A stretch of 64,000 bases of DNA from Salinimicrobium gaetbulicola (GCF_042676025.1 NZ_JBHTJP010000035.1:806001-870000), one strand, 5' to 3'. Counted from the stretch's first letter, positions 1-8,989 are shown. Numbers and translations are program-made. Notes: generated by a model from the sequence alone, not told the origin.

Positions 1-408
1 AGCGGCGACACTTCCCAGGCAGGAATCCTCAGTGGGAACCTCTCTCCAACCCAATATTTCCAACCCTTGCCTCAGAATCTGTTTTTCAAATTCCTGCTGT
101 ATAAGTTGCCGTTGATTCATGGAAGGAGGCAGAAAAATCATTCCTACGGCATATTCTTTGGGCGCGGGAATATTAAAACCACATTTCTTTTTAAAAAAGG
201 CGTGAGGAATTTCAATTAAAATACCTGCTCCATCTCCGGTTCTTCCATCGGCACTTACTGCTCCCCTGTGCTCTAATCTCACAAGGATATCAAGTGCCTT
301 GTGAATTATATCATTTGTTCTTTTACCTTTTAAATTGCAAATAAATCCTGCGCCACAATTATCACGTTCAAATTCGGGATGGTAAAGCCCCTGTTGTTTT
401 TTCGGCAT
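1..408 (-). CDS. gltB: Glutamate synthase large subunit, N-terminal part (runs off the window)
   Basis: Only the first 136 codons lie in the window; the gene continues past base 1. The reading begins MPKKQQGLYHPEF and reaches DNCGAGFI, so Cys18 would be the N-terminal nucleophile of the class II glutamine amidotransferase domain after removal of a 17-residue propeptide. It continues with LEHRGAVSADGRTGDGAGIL (residues 44-63), a hallmark of GltB. The family enzyme transfers the amide nitrogen of glutamine to 2-oxoglutarate to give two glutamates. The start ATG (complement of 406-408) sits directly before the conserved region and no earlier start is needed. The electron donor subunit, normally gltD, is not visible here. 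Confidence 0.93.
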   Translation of the reverse strand, partial: MPKKQQGLYHPEFERDNCGAGFICNLKGKRTNDIIHKALDILVRLEHRGAVSADGRTGDGAGILIEIPHAFFKKKCGFNIPAPKEYAVGMIFLPPSMNQRQLIQQEFEKQILRQGLEILGWREVPTEDSCLGSVAA

Positions 409-594
409 ATTTCACTTTAATTATTCATTCTTATTGCTGGTAAAATAGCCTTTTTGATGATTAAATAGAAGTGAAATAGCTGTTTTTATGCAAAAAATTC
501 AATAATATGATTTAAAACTGATATAATTTTCAATTTGATATTTTTACTGCTTAATACTGGGAATTTTACAATTCCAAAAAACAGGAGAAATAAA

Positions 595-622
595 AAAGTC
601 CGACTTGTTAAAGCCGGACTTT
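595..622 (-). terminator. Rho-independent terminator of the acyl-CoA dehydrogenase gene
   Basis: A perfect 8-bp stem (AAAGTCCG / CGGACTTT) is followed on the minus strand by a run of T. It lies 24 bp past the stop of the minus-strand acyl-CoA dehydrogenase. Confidence 0.8.
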
Positions 623-645
623 CTGAAAGTATTTTTTCTGAAAAA

Positions 646-1788
646 TTAGTCTCTCAATATACTTCTGGAGATAACGATCTTTTGGATCTCTGAAGTTCCT
701 TCGTATATCTGGGTGATCTTCGCGTCTCTCATCAATCGCTCAACATGGTACTCTTTTACATATCCGTTTCCACCATGTACCTGTACTGCTTCAACAGTGA
801 CATCCATAGCGGTTTGAGAAGCGAACAGTTTCGCCATTGCCCCTGAAAGGTCGTAGTTCTCACCATTGTCCTTGTCACAGGCAGCTTTCATTACAAGGTG
901 TCTTGAAGCTTCAATAGAAGTGTGCATATCTGCCAGTTTAAAAGCGATAGCCTGGTGGTTCATGATCTCTGTACCGAAAGCTTTTCTCACCTTAGAGTAT
1001 TCTTTGGCCAGTTCATAAGCTCCGGCAGCGATTCCAAGTGCCTGGGCTGCGATCCCGATACGTCCTCCTGAAAGGGTCTTCATGGCGAACTTGAATCCGA
1101 AACCGTCTTCCCCGATCCTGTTCTCCTTTGGAACTTTTACATCGTTGAAGTTCAAAGAATGTGTATCACTACCGCGGATTCCAAGTTTTTGCTCTTTTGG
1201 TCCGATCTCAAAGCCTTCCCATCCTTTTTCAACGATAAAAGCGTTGATGCCTTTATGTTTTTTCTCCCTGTCTGTCTGAGCGATCACAAGGTAGAAATCT
1301 GCAGTGCTTCCATTGGTGATCCAGTTTTTGGTTCCATTAAGAACGTAGTGGTCATCCTTCTCAATAGCGGTTGTCTTTTGAGAGGTTGCGTCACTTCCTG
1401 CTTCCGGTTCAGAAAGACAAAAAGCACCTATAGATTCACCGGTAGCCAGTTTGGTAAGGTATTTTTGTTTTTGTTCTTCAGTTCCGAATTTCTCAAGTCC
1501 CCAGCATACCAATGAATTGTTCACAGACATCACAACAGAAGCCGAAGCATCTATTTTTGAGATCTCTTCCATGGCCAGTACATAAGAAACGGTATCCATT
1601 CCGCCACCACCGTACTCGGGTGAAACCATCATTCCAAGGAAACCAAGTTCGCCCATCTTTTTGATCTGCTCCTTTGGAAATTCCTGTTTTTCGTCTCTTT
1701 CTATTACGCCGGGAAGTAATTCATTTTTTGCGAAGTCACGTGCCGCGTCACGTATCATTATATGCTCCTCTGTTAGCTTAAAATCCAT
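646..1788 (-). CDS. Acyl-CoA dehydrogenase (short/medium-chain type)
   Basis: A 380-residue flavoprotein of normal length that should oxidise acyl-CoA to trans-2-enoyl-CoA, passing electrons to electron-transfer flavoprotein. The FAD/substrate signature AFCLSEPEAGSDAT is at residues 122-135 and the C-terminal signature YEGTSEIQ at 362-369; Glu363 is the expected catalytic base. The VHGGNGY motif is also present. It resembles the butyryl/isovaleryl-CoA dehydrogenase group, but chain-length preference cannot be read from the sequence. It stands alone, with its own promoter (TATATTTG on the minus strand at 1834-1827) and terminator. It is divergent from anmK. Confidence 0.93.
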   Translation of the reverse strand: MDFKLTEEHIMIRDAARDFAKNELLPGVIERDEKQEFPKEQIKKMGELGFLGMMVSPEYGGGGMDTVSYVLAMEEISKIDASASVVMSVNNSLVCWGLEKFGTEEQKQKYLTKLATGESIGAFCLSEPEAGSDATSQKTTAIEKDDHYVLNGTKNWITNGSTADFYLVIAQTDREKKHKGINAFIVEKGWEGFEIGPKEQKLGIRGSDTHSLNFNDVKVPKENRIGEDGFGFKFAMKTLSGGRIGIAAQALGIAAGAYELAKEYSKVRKAFGTEIMNHQAIAFKLADMHTSIEASRHLVMKAACDKDNGENYDLSGAMAKLFASQTAMDVTVEAVQVHGGNGYVKEYHVERLMRDAKITQIYEGTSEIQKIVISRSILRD

Positions 1789-1826
1789 TCGGTATGTTAG
1801 TTTAAAAAATATTCAATTTTCGTGTG

Positions 1827-1834
1827 CAAATATA
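1827..1834 (-). promoter_or_regulatory. -7 promoter element of the acyl-CoA dehydrogenase gene
   Basis: The minus strand reads TATATTTG, an exact match to the Bacteroidota -7 consensus TAnnTTTG. A TTG about 21 nt upstream (complement of 1856-1858) can serve as the -33 box. The start codon is about 40 nt downstream. Confidence 0.6.
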
Positions 1835-1867
1835 CCGTTTTGAGGCCAATTTTTCAATTAAGTAACT

Positions 1868-1875
1868 TATTTTTA
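1868..1875 (+). promoter_or_regulatory. Likely -7 element of anmK
   Basis: TATTTTTA matches TAnnTTTG except for the last base and ends 5 nt before the ATG at 1881, implying a leaderless or near-leaderless transcript. Confidence 0.4.
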
Positions 1876-1880
1876 CCGTG

Positions 1881-2942
1881 ATGATTAAAAATTACTACAA
1901 CGTTTTAGGAGTAATGTCTGGAACCTCGCTGGATGGTATCGATTTGGTACATGTAAAATTTCAGAAAGATGATAATTGGACTTATGAGATTTTAGTAGGG
2001 GAAACCATTGAATATGAGACTGAATGGCAAAAAAGGCTTTCAGAAGCACTTCATTATAATGATCTGCGATTGCTGGATTTTAACGAAGACTACACCTCAT
2101 ATTTGGCCGATGTGATCTATAGCTTTCTTCGGAAGCATGAGATTACTGAACTGGATGCCGTCTGCAGTCATGGACATACGATCAAGCATGAACCTGAAAA
2201 CGGATTCACCTTACAGATCGGAAATCTTCCGAAGCTGGCAAAATTGTTAGGGCAAACTGTGGTTTGTGACTTCAGGGTTCAGGATGTTCAGTTAGGCGGG
2301 CAAGGCGCTCCTTTGGTACCTATAGGTGATGAATTGTTATTTTCGGAATATGATTACTGCCTGAATTTGGGCGGGTTCGCCAATGTTTCTACTAATAGAG
2401 ATGGAAAGCGGCTGGCTTATGATATCTGCGCTGTGAATACGGTTATGAATTATCTGTCGGCCAAACTTGAACTGCCTTATGACAAGGGTGGTCAGATTGC
2501 TGCTTCGGGAAAAGTGGAGACCGGACTCCTGGAAAAGCTGAATTCTTTGCCTTTTTACGATCAGGCACCTCCCAAATCCCTGGGGATAGAATGGGTAAAT
2601 AAGAACATACTTCCCTTTTTTGAAGATGTCGCATCTGTAGCTTCGGCTTTACGCACGTATACAGAACATGCCGCCATGCAAATTGCCAGGGAGCTAAAAG
2701 GAGATGCTTCGGCAAAAGTGTTGGTCACCGGCGGAGGCGCTTTCAATGATTTTCTGATCAATGAGATAGAAAAGAGGACTAAGGTCGAGGTGGTAATTCC
2801 TTCCGTAGAAGTTATCGATTTTAAAGAAGCCCTGATTTTCGCATTTTTGGGAGTGCTGAAATTAAGAGGGGAAAATAATGTTTTGAGCTCTGTGACAGGA
2901 GCTTCAAAAGATCATTCCTCGGGAGTGGTTTTTAATCCTTAA
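1881..2942 (+). CDS. anmK: Anhydro-N-acetylmuramic acid kinase
   Basis: A 353-residue cytoplasmic kinase that opens and phosphorylates 1,6-anhydro-MurNAc to MurNAc-6-phosphate in peptidoglycan recycling. The nucleotide-binding signature GVMSGTSLDGID is at residues 10-21; LGGQGAPLVPIGD, NLGGFANVS and VTGGGAFNDF follow in the usual order, and the length is normal. An in-frame GTG lies just before the ATG at 1881, but a TATTTTTA -7-like element at 1868-1875 puts the transcription start near 1881. The ATG is therefore preferred and the mRNA may be leaderless. The recycling ligase mpl lies elsewhere in this window. The gene is followed by a separately promoted dehydrogenase gene. Confidence 0.95.
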   Translation: MIKNYYNVLGVMSGTSLDGIDLVHVKFQKDDNWTYEILVGETIEYETEWQKRLSEALHYNDLRLLDFNEDYTSYLADVIYSFLRKHEITELDAVCSHGHTIKHEPENGFTLQIGNLPKLAKLLGQTVVCDFRVQDVQLGGQGAPLVPIGDELLFSEYDYCLNLGGFANVSTNRDGKRLAYDICAVNTVMNYLSAKLELPYDKGGQIAASGKVETGLLEKLNSLPFYDQAPPKSLGIEWVNKNILPFFEDVASVASALRTYTEHAAMQIARELKGDASAKVLVTGGGAFNDFLINEIEKRTKVEVVIPSVEVIDFKEALIFAFLGVLKLRGENNVLSSVTGASKDHSSGVVFNP

Positions 2943-2980
2943 ATCATGATCAAAATCAAGTTTTACGAAGTTTAGTTTTT

Positions 2981-2988
2981 TATATTTG
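2981..2988 (+). promoter_or_regulatory. -7 promoter element of the glutamate dehydrogenase-family gene
   Basis: TATATTTG is an exact TAnnTTTG match, 20 nt before the ATG at 3009. No convincing TTTG -33 box is seen at the usual distance. Confidence 0.6.
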
Positions 2989-3008
2989 TATCAATTTTTA
3001 ATAGTATT

Positions 3009-4235
3009 ATGAAAGATTTATTGAATTTATATCAAAATAAGGCCCCTGAAATTGTATTTAATTGGAAAGATCCTGAAACTGATGCGGAAGGGTGGACAGT
3101 AATTAATTCCCTTCGAGGAGGTGCTGCCGGGGGTGGTACCAGAATGAGAAAAGGTCTGGATATGAACGAAGTACTTTCACTGGCCAAAACCATGGAAGTG
3201 AAGTTTACTGTTTCGGGTCCTGCCATTGGAGGAGCGAAATCTGGAATTAACTTCGATCCTAATGACCCTCGTAAAAAAGGCGTTTTGGAACGTTGGTATA
3301 AAGCCGTTTCCCCACTTCTGAAAAGTTACTACGGAACAGGTGGAGACCTGAACGTTGATGAGATCCATGAAGTAATTCCTATTACTGAAGATTCCGGAGT
3401 ATGGCATCCGCAGGAAGGTGTCTTTAACGGTCATTTCAAACCAACCGAAGCAGATAAGATCAACAGAATTGGTCAGCTGAGACAGGGCGTTATAAAGGTG
3501 CTTGAAAACAGTACTTTCTCGCCTGATGTTTCCAGAAAATATACCGTTGCCGATATGATCACCGGGTATGGAGTAGCGGAAGCTGTAAGACATTATTATG
3601 ATATCTACGGCGGTGATGTAAAAGGTAAAAGAGCCATCGTGCAAGGTTTTGGAAATGTTGGTTCTGCTGCAGCTTATTACCTGGCTCAAATGGGAGCCAA
3701 GGTTGTTGGTATTATTGACAGGGATGGCGGACTTATCAATAAAGACGGTTTTTCTTTTGAAGAAATCAGAGACCTGTTCCTTAATAAGGATGGGAATACT
3801 TTAGTGAGTGATAAAATGATCCCTTTTGATGAGATCAATGAAAAGATATGGGAACTGGAAGCGGAGATCTTCGCTCCTTGTGCCGCTTCAAGATTGATCA
3901 CCAAAGACCAGATCACTAGAATGATCGAAACTAAACTGGAAGTGATCTCTTGCGGGGCAAACGTTCCGTTTGCTGATAAAGAGATCTTCTTCGGGCCGAT
4001 CATGGAATATACAGATGAGCGGGTAAGCCTTATCCCTGATTTTATATCTAACTGCGGAATGGCCCGTGTATTCGCGTACTTCATGGAGCGCAGAGTACAA
4101 ATGACAGACGAGGCTATTTTTAAGGATACTTCAGAGATCATTAAAAAGGCGATTGAGAATGTGCATGACAGGAACAGCGATAAGACGAACATTAGCCGAA
4201 CAGCTTTTGAAATAGCACTAAAAAAACTAGTGTAA
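3009..4235 (+). CDS. Glu/Leu/Phe/Val dehydrogenase family amino-acid dehydrogenase
   Basis: A 408-residue NAD(P)-dependent dehydrogenase of the glutamate/leucine/phenylalanine/valine family, catalysing reversible oxidative deamination of an amino acid to its 2-oxo acid. The glycine-rich GGGTRMRKG is at residues 41-49, and the active-site segment SGPAIGGAKSGI at 69-80 makes Lys77 the candidate catalytic lysine. The Rossmann loop is GFGNVGSA at 213-220. The protein is shorter than the classical 450-residue hexameric glutamate dehydrogenase, so specificity is open; glutamate or a branched-chain amino acid are the likely substrates. It has its own promoter and is followed after 12 bp by nhaD, suggesting cotranscription. 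Confidence 0.88.
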   Translation: MKDLLNLYQNKAPEIVFNWKDPETDAEGWTVINSLRGGAAGGGTRMRKGLDMNEVLSLAKTMEVKFTVSGPAIGGAKSGINFDPNDPRKKGVLERWYKAVSPLLKSYYGTGGDLNVDEIHEVIPITEDSGVWHPQEGVFNGHFKPTEADKINRIGQLRQGVIKVLENSTFSPDVSRKYTVADMITGYGVAEAVRHYYDIYGGDVKGKRAIVQGFGNVGSAAAYYLAQMGAKVVGIIDRDGGLINKDGFSFEEIRDLFLNKDGNTLVSDKMIPFDEINEKIWELEAEIFAPCAASRLITKDQITRMIETKLEVISCGANVPFADKEIFFGPIMEYTDERVSLIPDFISNCGMARVFAYFMERRVQMTDEAIFKDTSEIIKKAIENVHDRNSDKTNISRTAFEIALKKLV

Positions 4236-4247
4236 AATGAATCTGTC

Positions 4248-5627
4248 ATGATCCCCATCATCATAGTTACCTTTTTCCTGGGGTATCTGTTGATAACCCT
4301 GGAGCACCCTTTAAAACTTGATAAAGCGGTATCAGCACTTTTAATGGCCACGATTATGTGGGCCTTTCTTTCTTACGGATTTCACCAGGGCTGGCTTTCA
4401 GTCATGAACACCCACGGGGATATCTTCAATATTAATGGCGAAAACCCGGCTATACAACAGCTGGGTTTTAAAGCCAATCTCATGCATCATTTCAGCAGTA
4501 TCAGTGAGATCCTTTTTTTTCTTATTGGAGCCATGACTATAGTGGAGATCGTAGATCTTCATCGCGGTTTCGGGATCCTGAAAAAGGCAATTACTACCAC
4601 TAATAAAGTAAAATTACTCTGGATACTGGGCTTACTGGCTTTTGTGCTGTCAGCGATCATAGATAATTTGACCGCAACCATTATTCTGGTAACCTTGTTG
4701 AGAAAATTGGTTCCAAAAAGAGATTATAGGGTTTGGTTTGCCGCTATGATAGTTATCGCTGCTAATGCCGGGGGTGCCTGGTCCCCTATTGGTGATGTGA
4801 CCACCACCATGCTTTGGATCAATAACAAGGTGACAACTTCCGGCCTTTCTGAACATGTAATTCTTCCGGCTGTCATTTGTTTTGTGATACCATTTGTATT
4901 AGGCTCCCGATTAAAAGCCTTCAGAGGAGAAACTGTATTGAAAACTAAGGTTTTACTGGATGATGAGACTCAGCGATTATTGAGCAGTAAAAAAATGCTG
5001 TATACAGGGCTTGGCGCTATTTTGTTTGTACCTGTATTCAAGGTGGTAACAGGTTTGCCTCCTTATGTTGGAATGTTGTTCAGTTTAGGTTTTGTTTGGC
5101 TGGTTTCAGAATATGTTAGACCGGTAAAGAACTTAAGTACGAATGATAAATATCTGTATTCCACGACAAAAGCCCTTTCAAAAATTGAATTTTCAAGTAT
5201 CCTGTTTTTCCTCGGAATATTGCTGGCGGTAGCTGCCCTGGAAAGCATGGTGGTAGGATCTATTGCAGGGCAGCAATCAGGTGCTTTACTATATGCCGCT
5301 CACTCTCTGTCACTGGCCATTCCAAATATGGACTTGATCGTCGTTATCCTTGGGATCTTATCTGCGGTTGTTGATAATGTGCCGTTGGTTGCGGCTGCCA
5401 TGGGAATGTATGACTTCCCGGTAGATAACCATATATGGCATTTTATTGCCTATAGTGCAGGAACTGGAGGTAGTCTCCTGGTAATTGGATCGGCCGCTGG
5501 CGTGGCTGCCATGGGTATGGAAAAGATCAAATTCATGTGGTATCTTAAGAATATCGGACCATTGGCAATGATAGGTTTTCTGTCGGGAGCCATTAGCTTC
5601 ATGCTGAACGTTTTCTTTTTTCAGTAA
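4248..5627 (+). CDS. nhaD: Na+/H+ antiporter, NhaD family
   Basis: A 459-residue inner-membrane protein with about a dozen hydrophobic segments, exchanging external protons for cytoplasmic sodium. It has the internal repeat typical of the NhaD/ArsB ion-transporter superfamily: IIDNLTATIILVTLL followed by ANAGGAWSPIGDVTTTMLW in the first half, and VVDNVPLVAAAMGMYD followed by GTGGSLLVIGSAAGVAAMG in the second. The acidic Asp-Asn pairs are the expected ion-binding positions. It starts 12 bp after the dehydrogenase gene. Sodium homeostasis fits a marine or salt-tolerant flavobacterium, which is inference. Confidence 0.9.
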   Translation: MIPIIIVTFFLGYLLITLEHPLKLDKAVSALLMATIMWAFLSYGFHQGWLSVMNTHGDIFNINGENPAIQQLGFKANLMHHFSSISEILFFLIGAMTIVEIVDLHRGFGILKKAITTTNKVKLLWILGLLAFVLSAIIDNLTATIILVTLLRKLVPKRDYRVWFAAMIVIAANAGGAWSPIGDVTTTMLWINNKVTTSGLSEHVILPAVICFVIPFVLGSRLKAFRGETVLKTKVLLDDETQRLLSSKKMLYTGLGAILFVPVFKVVTGLPPYVGMLFSLGFVWLVSEYVRPVKNLSTNDKYLYSTTKALSKIEFSSILFFLGILLAVAALESMVVGSIAGQQSGALLYAAHSLSLAIPNMDLIVVILGILSAVVDNVPLVAAAMGMYDFPVDNHIWHFIAYSAGTGGSLLVIGSAAGVAAMGMEKIKFMWYLKNIGPLAMIGFLSGAISFMLNVFFFQ

Positions 5628-5651
5628 CCGCAATTTATTCTCCCTGATTAA

Positions 5652-5681
5652 TTGGATAATTTCCAGGCCTGAGTATCTTTA
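5652..5681 (+). promoter_or_regulatory. Putative promoter of the exbB-exbD-tonB operon
   Basis: TTGG at 5652-5655 and TATCTTTA at 5674-5681 are separated by 18 nt, close to the Bacteroidota TTTG-N19-TAnnTTTG pattern. The operon starts 50 nt downstream. Confidence 0.45.
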
Positions 5682-5730
5682 CAATTATATTCGTAATCTT
5701 GCGTTACATTAAAAAACCTAAATCGAACAC

Positions 5731-6432
5731 ATGCTATACTTTTTTCAGGAAGATGGTCTTGCTCAGGCAGCACAGGATGCAGAACCTATAGTGGAAGAAA
5801 AAACCCTTTCTTTATTTGATTTGTTTCTCAGCGGCGGAGTCGGTGGGCAAATTATAATCGGAATTTTATTCATTTTACTTTTTGCGGCGGTCTATATTTA
5901 CTTCGAAAGGCTTTTTGCCATTAAAGCTGCTTCGGAAACTGATAGTAATTTCATGAATCAGATCAAGGATAGCGTCGTAAACGGAAATATCGAATCTGCG
6001 CGTATTCGTTGCGCACAGGCAAATTCTCCTGTAGCCAGGCTAACCGCGAAAGGTCTTGACCGAATAGGGAGTCCTCTTGAAGATATTAATACGGCTATCG
6101 AGAACGCCGGCCGTCTGGAAGTATATAAACTTGAAAAGAATGTAAGTATCCTTGCTACAATTGCAGGAGCTGCCCCAATGATCGGGTTCCTTGGAACGGT
6201 GATCGGGATGGTGATCGCATTCCATGAACTGGCTACGAGTAGTGGACAGGCAGAAATGGGAGCTTTGGCTGAAGGTATCTATACGGCTATGACAACTACG
6301 GTTGCCGGGTTGATCGTGGGTATAATCGCTTATATTGGCTATAACCACCTGGTGGTGAAAACAGATAAGGTCGTACACCAGATGGAGGCGACCGCTGTAG
6401 ATTTCCTTGATCTTCTAAACGAACCTGCATAA
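5731..6432 (+). CDS. exbB: MotA/TolQ/ExbB proton-channel family protein
   Basis: A 233-residue inner-membrane proton channel subunit that works with an ExbD-type partner to energise TonB. A periplasmic or cytoplasmic leader of about 35 residues precedes the first membrane segment (about 40-62). Two more segments follow near residues 143-168 and 183-205, carrying GTVIGMVIAF and AMTTTVAGLIVGI, the conserved ExbB/TolQ regions. It is followed after 1 bp by exbD and then by a tonB-like gene, so it is the head of a TonB energising operon. TolQ is an alternative name, but the TonB neighbour favours ExbB. Confidence 0.92.
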   Translation: MLYFFQEDGLAQAAQDAEPIVEEKTLSLFDLFLSGGVGGQIIIGILFILLFAAVYIYFERLFAIKAASETDSNFMNQIKDSVVNGNIESARIRCAQANSPVARLTAKGLDRIGSPLEDINTAIENAGRLEVYKLEKNVSILATIAGAAPMIGFLGTVIGMVIAFHELATSSGQAEMGALAEGIYTAMTTTVAGLIVGIIAYIGYNHLVVKTDKVVHQMEATAVDFLDLLNEPA

Positions 6433-6433
6433 T

Positions 6434-6826
6434 ATGAATTTAAGAGGTAGAAATAAGATCAGTCCGGAATTCAGCATGAGTTCCATGACCGATATTGTAT
6501 TCCTTCTATTGATCTTCTTTATGCTTACTTCTCCGGCGATCACCCCGGAAGCTTTAGATCTTATCCTCCCAAAGGCGAAAGGTAAGACCACCACAAAGCA
6601 GAATATTTCAGTAAGCATAACCAAAGACCTGCAGATCTATATTAACAAGGAACGAGTGAGCAATAGCGCCCTGGAAAGAAGGCTGAAAGCCGAATTATCG
6701 GGCGTGGAAGATCCTACGATCATTCTCAGAGCTGAAGAAGGCGTGCCAATTGAAAAGGCCGTGAATGTGATGGATATTGCCAACCGAAACAAGTACAAGA
6801 TCGTTCTGGCGGTAAAGCCCGAATAA
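6434..6826 (+). CDS. exbD: Biopolymer transport protein ExbD/TolR family
   Basis: A 130-residue partner of the proton channel: a short cytoplasmic N-terminus, one membrane segment at about residues 15-37 (SMTDIVFLLLIFFMLTSPA) and a periplasmic domain. The Asp in SMTDIVFLL is the conserved protonatable residue of the family. The periplasmic part (IILRAEEGVPIEKAVNVMDI) has the usual TolR/ExbD fold pattern. It lies 1 bp after exbB and 70 bp before the TonB-like gene, on the same strand and surely in the same operon. Confidence 0.92.
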   Translation: MNLRGRNKISPEFSMSSMTDIVFLLLIFFMLTSPAITPEALDLILPKAKGKTTTKQNISVSITKDLQIYINKERVSNSALERRLKAELSGVEDPTIILRAEEGVPIEKAVNVMDIANRNKYKIVLAVKPE

Positions 6827-6832
6827 TTTGCC

Positions 6833-6855
6833 CTTTTAGACGTCACTGCTAAAAG
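6833..6855 (+). other. Small hairpin between exbD and tonB
   Basis: CTTTTAG / CTAAAAG form a perfect 7-bp stem with a 9-nt loop in the 70-bp gap. No T-run follows, so it is not a canonical terminator; it could be an mRNA processing or stability element. Confidence 0.3.
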
Positions 6856-6896
6856 TGGAACCAAGTTTGCTACTACAACTTTAGAAAATCAATCAG

Positions 6897-7715
6897 GTGA
6901 AATTACTGGAAACAAAGCATGAGAAAAAGTCTTTCGCAATAACTGTGGTCATCCACGTATTGCTGATACTTCTATTGCTATTCTTCGGGTTCACCTATCT
7001 GGATCCGCCACCAGAAAGCGGGATCGCCATTAATTTCGGTACATCAGATGTTGGTTCAGGCGTAGAACAGCCTGTCGAGAAGATAAAAGCCGCTCCTCAA
7101 AAGACCAGTTCTGAAGTAACGCCTGTTGAAACAGCGATCAAAGAGGAAGTGGTAACTCAGGAGGTGGAAGAGGCTCCGGTGGTTGAAAAGAAAAAGGAAG
7201 ACCCGGTAGTTCAGAAAACTGAGAAACCGGTAAAGAAGATCGAGGAACCTGCTAAAAAGCCTGATCCAAAACCAGACAAATCCACTACCGATGCTTTAAG
7301 TAGTATCTTAAACGGTCCTGAGAGTGACGGGAAAGCATCCGGCGGGGAAGGAGATGATCAACTGGCAGGTGATAAAGGAAGTCCCGATGGTGATCCTAAT
7401 GCCAAATCTTATTACGGGTCTGGTATGGGAATTGACGGTGACGGTAACTACAGGCTGGGAGGAAGAAAGGCCCTGAATAAAGAGAAATTCGTGCAGGATT
7501 GTAATGAGGCCGGGGTAGTGGTGGTTCAAATTGAAGTTGACCGCTCCGGACGAGTCGTGCGCGCTGTACCCGGAGTAAAGGGTACTAACAATAATGCCGC
7601 CTGTTTAATGGATCCTGCAAAAAGAGCCGCCCTGGCTACCCGTTTCAACAGCGATGCTAATGCTCCTGCAAAACAGGTAGGAACCATTATCTATAATTTT
7701 AAACTTTCAGAATAA
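6897..7715 (+). CDS. tonB: TonB-family energy transducer
   Basis: A 272-residue inner-membrane-anchored protein with the TonB plan: one membrane segment at about residues 14-34, a Pro/Lys/Glu-rich periplasmic linker (about 65-125), a Gly/Asp-rich stretch, and a C-terminal domain (about 195-272) with VVQIEVDRSGRVV and a final KQVGTIIYNFKL strand. It should carry proton-motive energy to outer-membrane receptors such as the SusC protein at 59102-62353. The start is GTG at 6897, since no ATG lies before the membrane segment. It closes the exbB-exbD operon and is followed by folC after 4 bp. Confidence 0.87.
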   Translation: MKLLETKHEKKSFAITVVIHVLLILLLLFFGFTYLDPPPESGIAINFGTSDVGSGVEQPVEKIKAAPQKTSSEVTPVETAIKEEVVTQEVEEAPVVEKKKEDPVVQKTEKPVKKIEEPAKKPDPKPDKSTTDALSSILNGPESDGKASGGEGDDQLAGDKGSPDGDPNAKSYYGSGMGIDGDGNYRLGGRKALNKEKFVQDCNEAGVVVVQIEVDRSGRVVRAVPGVKGTNNNAACLMDPAKRAALATRFNSDANAPAKQVGTIIYNFKLSE

Positions 7716-7719
7716 CTTG

Positions 7720-8937
7720 ATGAACTATCAGGAAACTGTTGACTGGATGTTCCGGCAGTTACCCATGTACCAACAGGTGGGTAGCAAGGCCTACAAGGTC
7801 GATCTTTCAAATATTAAAAAACTATCTGCTCATCTACAGGAGCCACAGCATAATTTTAAGACTATTCATGTTGCCGGTACTAACGGTAAGGGCTCTGTTT
7901 CTCATATGCTGGCTTCTGTTCTTCAGGAAAGCGGTTACAAAGTGGGATTATACACTTCACCGCATTTGAAGGATTTCAGGGAACGGATCAAGATCAACGG
8001 CAAGGAGATCGGTGAGAATTCTGTCGTTAAGTTTATCGCTGATAATAAAACTTTTTTTGAAGCCAACCAGTTATCCTTTTTTGAAATGACAGTAGGTATG
8101 GCCTTCCAGTATTTTTCTGAAGAGCAGGTTGATATAGCGGTTATTGAAGTGGGGTTGGGCGGCCGACTTGATTCTACTAATATCATTACTCCGGAAATTT
8201 CTGTGATCACCAATATTGGTTTAGACCACACTGCAATTCTTGGAAATTCGCTTGAGGTCATCGCTTCGGAAAAAGGCGGGATCATTAAAAAAGAAGTTCC
8301 TGTGGTCATAGGAGAATACCAGGAGGAGACATGCCCGGTTTTTGATAAGATTGCAAAAGATCTTGGTGCTCCTTTATTTCTGGCTGAAGATTACACCGGA
8401 AGGTTATTTCAAACAGATCTTAAGGGAGCGTATCAGCAAAAGAATGTCAGGACTGTTTCATCTGCCTTAGAAGTTCTCCGGAACCTTAATTGGAATTTAC
8501 CCGAAGAGAAAGTAGAACTGGGGCTCAAAAATGTAGTTGAGAATACCGGTTTAAGAGGCCGTTGGGAAGTTTTGAGAGATAACCCCAAAGTAATATGTGA
8601 TACGGCCCATAATAAAGAAGGATTGCACTATGCCATGGCGCAATTGCTTCAGGAATCTTACAGGCAGCTTTTCCTGGTTCTTGGGGTTGTTAATGACAAA
8701 GATCTGGACGCGGTTTTACCACTTTTCCCTAAAAATGCTAAATATTTCTTCTGTCGGCCTAATATTCCAAGAGGTTTGGAAGCAGGCATTTTGAAAGAGA
8801 AAGCCGAAGATTGTGGTCTTTTTGGTCGAGCATATGATTCGGTTTCAGATGCTTATGAAGCCGCGTTAGGTCTGGCATCGCAAGGTGATGTGATCTATGT
8901 TGGAGGTAGTACTTTTACGGTGGCAGAAATTATTTGA
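7720..8937 (+). CDS. folC: Bifunctional folylpolyglutamate synthase / dihydrofolate synthase
   Basis: A 405-residue cytoplasmic ligase of the Mur-ligase superfamily that adds glutamate to dihydropteroate or folates with ATP. The P-loop GTNGKGS is at residues 53-59, followed by YTSPHLKDFRERI, the folate-binding segment. AVIEVGLGGRLDSTN and TNIGLDHTAILG are the next conserved blocks, and CDTAHNKEG marks the C-terminal domain. ATG at 7720 is preferred to the TTG 3 nt upstream. It starts 4 bp after the tonB-like gene, so it is probably the last gene of that transcript. Confidence 0.94.
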   Translation: MNYQETVDWMFRQLPMYQQVGSKAYKVDLSNIKKLSAHLQEPQHNFKTIHVAGTNGKGSVSHMLASVLQESGYKVGLYTSPHLKDFRERIKINGKEIGENSVVKFIADNKTFFEANQLSFFEMTVGMAFQYFSEEQVDIAVIEVGLGGRLDSTNIITPEISVITNIGLDHTAILGNSLEVIASEKGGIIKKEVPVVIGEYQEETCPVFDKIAKDLGAPLFLAEDYTGRLFQTDLKGAYQQKNVRTVSSALEVLRNLNWNLPEEKVELGLKNVVENTGLRGRWEVLRDNPKVICDTAHNKEGLHYAMAQLLQESYRQLFLVLGVVNDKDLDAVLPLFPKNAKYFFCRPNIPRGLEAGILKEKAEDCGLFGRAYDSVSDAYEAALGLASQGDVIYVGGSTFTVAEII

Positions 8938-8954
8938 TTTTTTTGATTTTATTC

Positions 8955-8985
8955 TTTGCAGAAATGAAAATGTAGTCTATATTTG
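8955..8985 (+). promoter_or_regulatory. Promoter of the valine tRNA cluster
   Basis: TTTG (8955-8958), a 19-nt spacer and TATATTTG (8978-8985) match the Bacteroidota sigma-A promoter exactly. The first tRNA starts 60 nt downstream. Confidence 0.8.
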
Positions 8986-8989
8986 CATC

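Noticed and set aside
3177..3689. 170-codon antisense frame in the glutamate dehydrogenase-family gene
   Set aside because: The sense frame has full family motifs throughout; the antisense frame is a by-product of codon usage.
3686..4351. 221-codon antisense frame crossing the end of the dehydrogenase gene and the start of nhaD
   Set aside because: Both sense genes are clear and conserved here, and the antisense protein has no recognisable domain.
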